A DNA stretch of 64,000 bases. Origin: Prochlorococcus sp. AG-347-K16. GTDB lineage: Bacteria; Cyanobacteriota; Cyanobacteriia; PCC-6307; Cyanobiaceae. The translations under genes were made by a program, and so were the position numbers. Location: positions 132,866 to 196,865 of the forward strand of contig QCCD01000001.1 in the NCBI GenBank assembly GCA_003281405.1, given 5' to 3'. Below the pieces are notes generated by a model. That model did not search any database and was not told the DNA's origin. It saw nothing but the letters and a program-made list of their open reading frames with translations. Below, piece by piece: positions 61,970 through 64,000 of this stretch (the first letter of the stretch is position 1; each line of letters starts with the position of its first letter).

Positions 61970-63511
61970 ATGAATGATTATTTTGAAAAAATACTTCAAG
62001 CTGAAGTCTATGAAGTAGCAAAAAAAACACCACTAGAGAAAGCTCATAATTTAAGTAATTTACTTAATAATGAAGTTTTTCTAAAAAGAGAAGATCTTCA
62101 GGATGTATTTTCATTCAAAATAAGAGGTGCATATAACAAAATGAGTAAGCTCTCTAATTCACAGCTTGCTCAGGGAGTAATCACTTCAAGTGCTGGCAAT
62201 CATGCTCAAGGTGTTGCACTTAGTGCTCTTAAGTTAAATTGCCAAGCAACCATATTAATGCCCATTACCACACCTCTAGTAAAAGTTAATGCAGTAAAAA
62301 ATTTAAATGCAAAAGTTATATTATATGGAGATAACTATGATGAAACTTACAGAGAGGCAATAAGGATTAGCCAAGAAAAGAATTTATGCTTTATTCATCC
62401 CTTTGATGATCCAGATGTAATAGCAGGACAAGGAACTATAGCTATTGAACTTGAACAGCAGCTTAAGGAAAAACCTTATGCAATTTATATTGCTGTAGGT
62501 GGTGGTGGATTGATATCAGGAATATCCCTATACGTTAAAAATATATGGCCTGAAGTTAAAATAATTGGTGTAGAACCAGAAGATGCTGACGCTATGACGA
62601 AATCATTGGAAGAAGAAAAAATTGTGGAATTATCCTCTGTCGGTCAATTTGCAGATGGAGTGGCGGTTAAAAAAATTGGTAAAAACACTTTTGATATTTG
62701 TAGAAAATATATAGATAAGATGATTAGGGTTAATACTGATGAAATATGTGCTGCTATAAAAGATGTTTTTGAGGATACTAGATCAATACTAGAGCCCGCA
62801 GGAGCTTTATCAATTGCAGGAATGAAAAAAGATATTTTAAATTCGAATCATTCAAATAAAAAAATGGTTGCGATTGCATGTGGTGCAAATATGAATTTTG
62901 AGAGGCTTAGATTTGTAGCAGAAAGAGCAGAACTTGGAGAGTGTAAGGAAGTAATGATGGCTGTTGAAATTCCTGAACATGCTGGAAGTTTAATTGATTT
63001 TTGTAAGTTACTTGATAATAGAAATTTAACTGAATTTAGCTACAGGATGTCGAATTCTAAGAATGCTCAGATCTTTGTAGGAGTTCAAGTATATGGATTA
63101 AATGATAAAAAAAATCTTTTAAATGTATTTAGAAATTCGGAGTACTCATTTATTGACATAAGTGATGATGAATTATCTAAAAATCATCTAAGACATATGG
63201 TAGGTGGAAGATTACAAAAGAATTTTAAAGAAATGGATAATAGAAACTTTGTTGAGCTTTTATACAGATTTGAGTTTCCTGAAAGGCCTGGCGCATTAAT
63301 AAACTTCCTGAATAATATGAAATCTAATTGGTCTATAAGCGTATTTCACTATAGGAATTATGGAGCTGATGTTGGGAAAATTGTTATTGGAGTTTTAATC
63401 GATAAAAATGAGATTTTAGAGTGGAAAAAATTTGTAAGAATTCTAGGCTATAAATTTTGGGATGAAACTCAAAACGATACATATAGATTATTCCTTGGTG
63501 CATCAGATTAA
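61970..63511 (+). CDS. ilvA: Threonine ammonia-lyase (biosynthetic, two ACT-like domains)
   Basis: KREDLQDVFSFKIRGAYNKM, VGGGGLISG. Confidence 0.97.
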   Translation: MNDYFEKILQAEVYEVAKKTPLEKAHNLSNLLNNEVFLKREDLQDVFSFKIRGAYNKMSKLSNSQLAQGVITSSAGNHAQGVALSALKLNCQATILMPITTPLVKVNAVKNLNAKVILYGDNYDETYREAIRISQEKNLCFIHPFDDPDVIAGQGTIAIELEQQLKEKPYAIYIAVGGGGLISGISLYVKNIWPEVKIIGVEPEDADAMTKSLEEEKIVELSSVGQFADGVAVKKIGKNTFDICRKYIDKMIRVNTDEICAAIKDVFEDTRSILEPAGALSIAGMKKDILNSNHSNKKMVAIACGANMNFERLRFVAERAELGECKEVMMAVEIPEHAGSLIDFCKLLDNRNLTEFSYRMSNSKNAQIFVGVQVYGLNDKKNLLNVFRNSEYSFIDISDDELSKNHLRHMVGGRLQKNFKEMDNRNFVELLYRFEFPERPGALINFLNNMKSNWSISVFHYRNYGADVGKIVIGVLIDKNEILEWKKFVRILGYKFWDETQNDTYRLFLGASD

Positions 63512-63541
63512 ATTTAAGGTAAATTAGGAAAGATTTCGGTA

Positions 63542-64000
63542 ATTAAAATTAATCAATCTGATCTAAATACCACACCAATATCTGATATAGATCTAGTTAC
63601 TAAAGTTGAGGCTGTTCTATATTTGAAAGGCAGACCAATATCAAAAAAGGATCTTTCAGAAATTACTAATTCTGATATAAACTCAATAAATGATGCAATT
63701 AAAGATTTAAAAAATAAATACTCTAATCCCCAATCAGCTATTGAATTAAATGCAGTTAATAACAGTTTTTCTCTCGAACTAAAATCCAGTCTTAATGAAT
63801 TCGTCGATGATTTACTTCCTTCTGATTTGAAAACATCCGAATTAAGGACATTGGCTACTATTGCGATCAAAAAAAAGATCCTACAATCGGATCTTATACT
63901 TCTTAGAGGTTCAGGTGCTTATGATCATATTAAAGAATTATTAGAAAAGAAATTTATCGTCAAACGAAAGCAAAAAGATGGTAGATCATTTTGGTTATCA
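63542..64000 (+). CDS. scpB: Segregation and condensation protein B, partial, non-canonical start
   Basis: Manual translation ...VTKVEAVLYLKGRPISKKDL...LKTSELRTLATIAIKKKILQSDLILLRGSGAYDHIKELLEKKFIVKRKQ... Confidence 0.75.
   Translation, partial: MKINQSDLNTTPISDIDLVTKVEAVLYLKGRPISKKDLSEITNSDINSINDAIKDLKNKYSNPQSAIELNAVNNSFSLELKSSLNEFVDDLLPSDLKTSELRTLATIAIKKKILQSDLILLRGSGAYDHIKELLEKKFIVKRKQKDGRSFWLS

Noticed and set aside
63553-63870. 105-aa minus-strand ORF at right edge
   Set aside because: Antisense to the scpB reading frame, which has recognisable family motifs.

Overview
AT-rich, gene-dense cyanobacterial chromosome segment. psb30, psaK, cobN, Ycf20, DUF1651, DUF3110, DUF2499/DUF3593 and the low GC point to a high-light-type Prochlorococcus (inference; no search run). 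Most of the window is core metabolism and information processing: ftsH-like, metG, rpmG/rpsR/rnb, pheT, metH, ilvE, cobN, uvrC, coaD, dapF, leuS, pgi, purN, argC, ribBA, dnaK/dnaJ, hisZ, htpG, rpmB, dxs, ilvA, partial scpB, tRNA-Met and tRNA-Ser. I see no CRISPR array, transposase, integrase, prophage or recognisable defence system. The items most worth a second look are: (1) an FtsH-family ATPase whose HEXXH zinc-protease motif has become NEVGR; (2) an RNase R/II-like protein with both RNB catalytic signatures eroded, alongside a second intact RNase II; (3) three copies of a 47-nt inverted-repeat element around an orphan 86-aa ORF at 21.5-22.2 kb; (4) a ribbon-helix-helix-like gene bracketed by near-identical palindromic half-sites; (5) a fusion of an RHH-like N-terminus and a C-terminal J-domain; (6) an apparent homopolymer frameshift in a LapA-like gene at the left edge; (7) a small-ORF cluster at 8.6-12.2 kb with a candidate structured RNA. 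No complete new multi-gene system can be claimed from the sequence alone.
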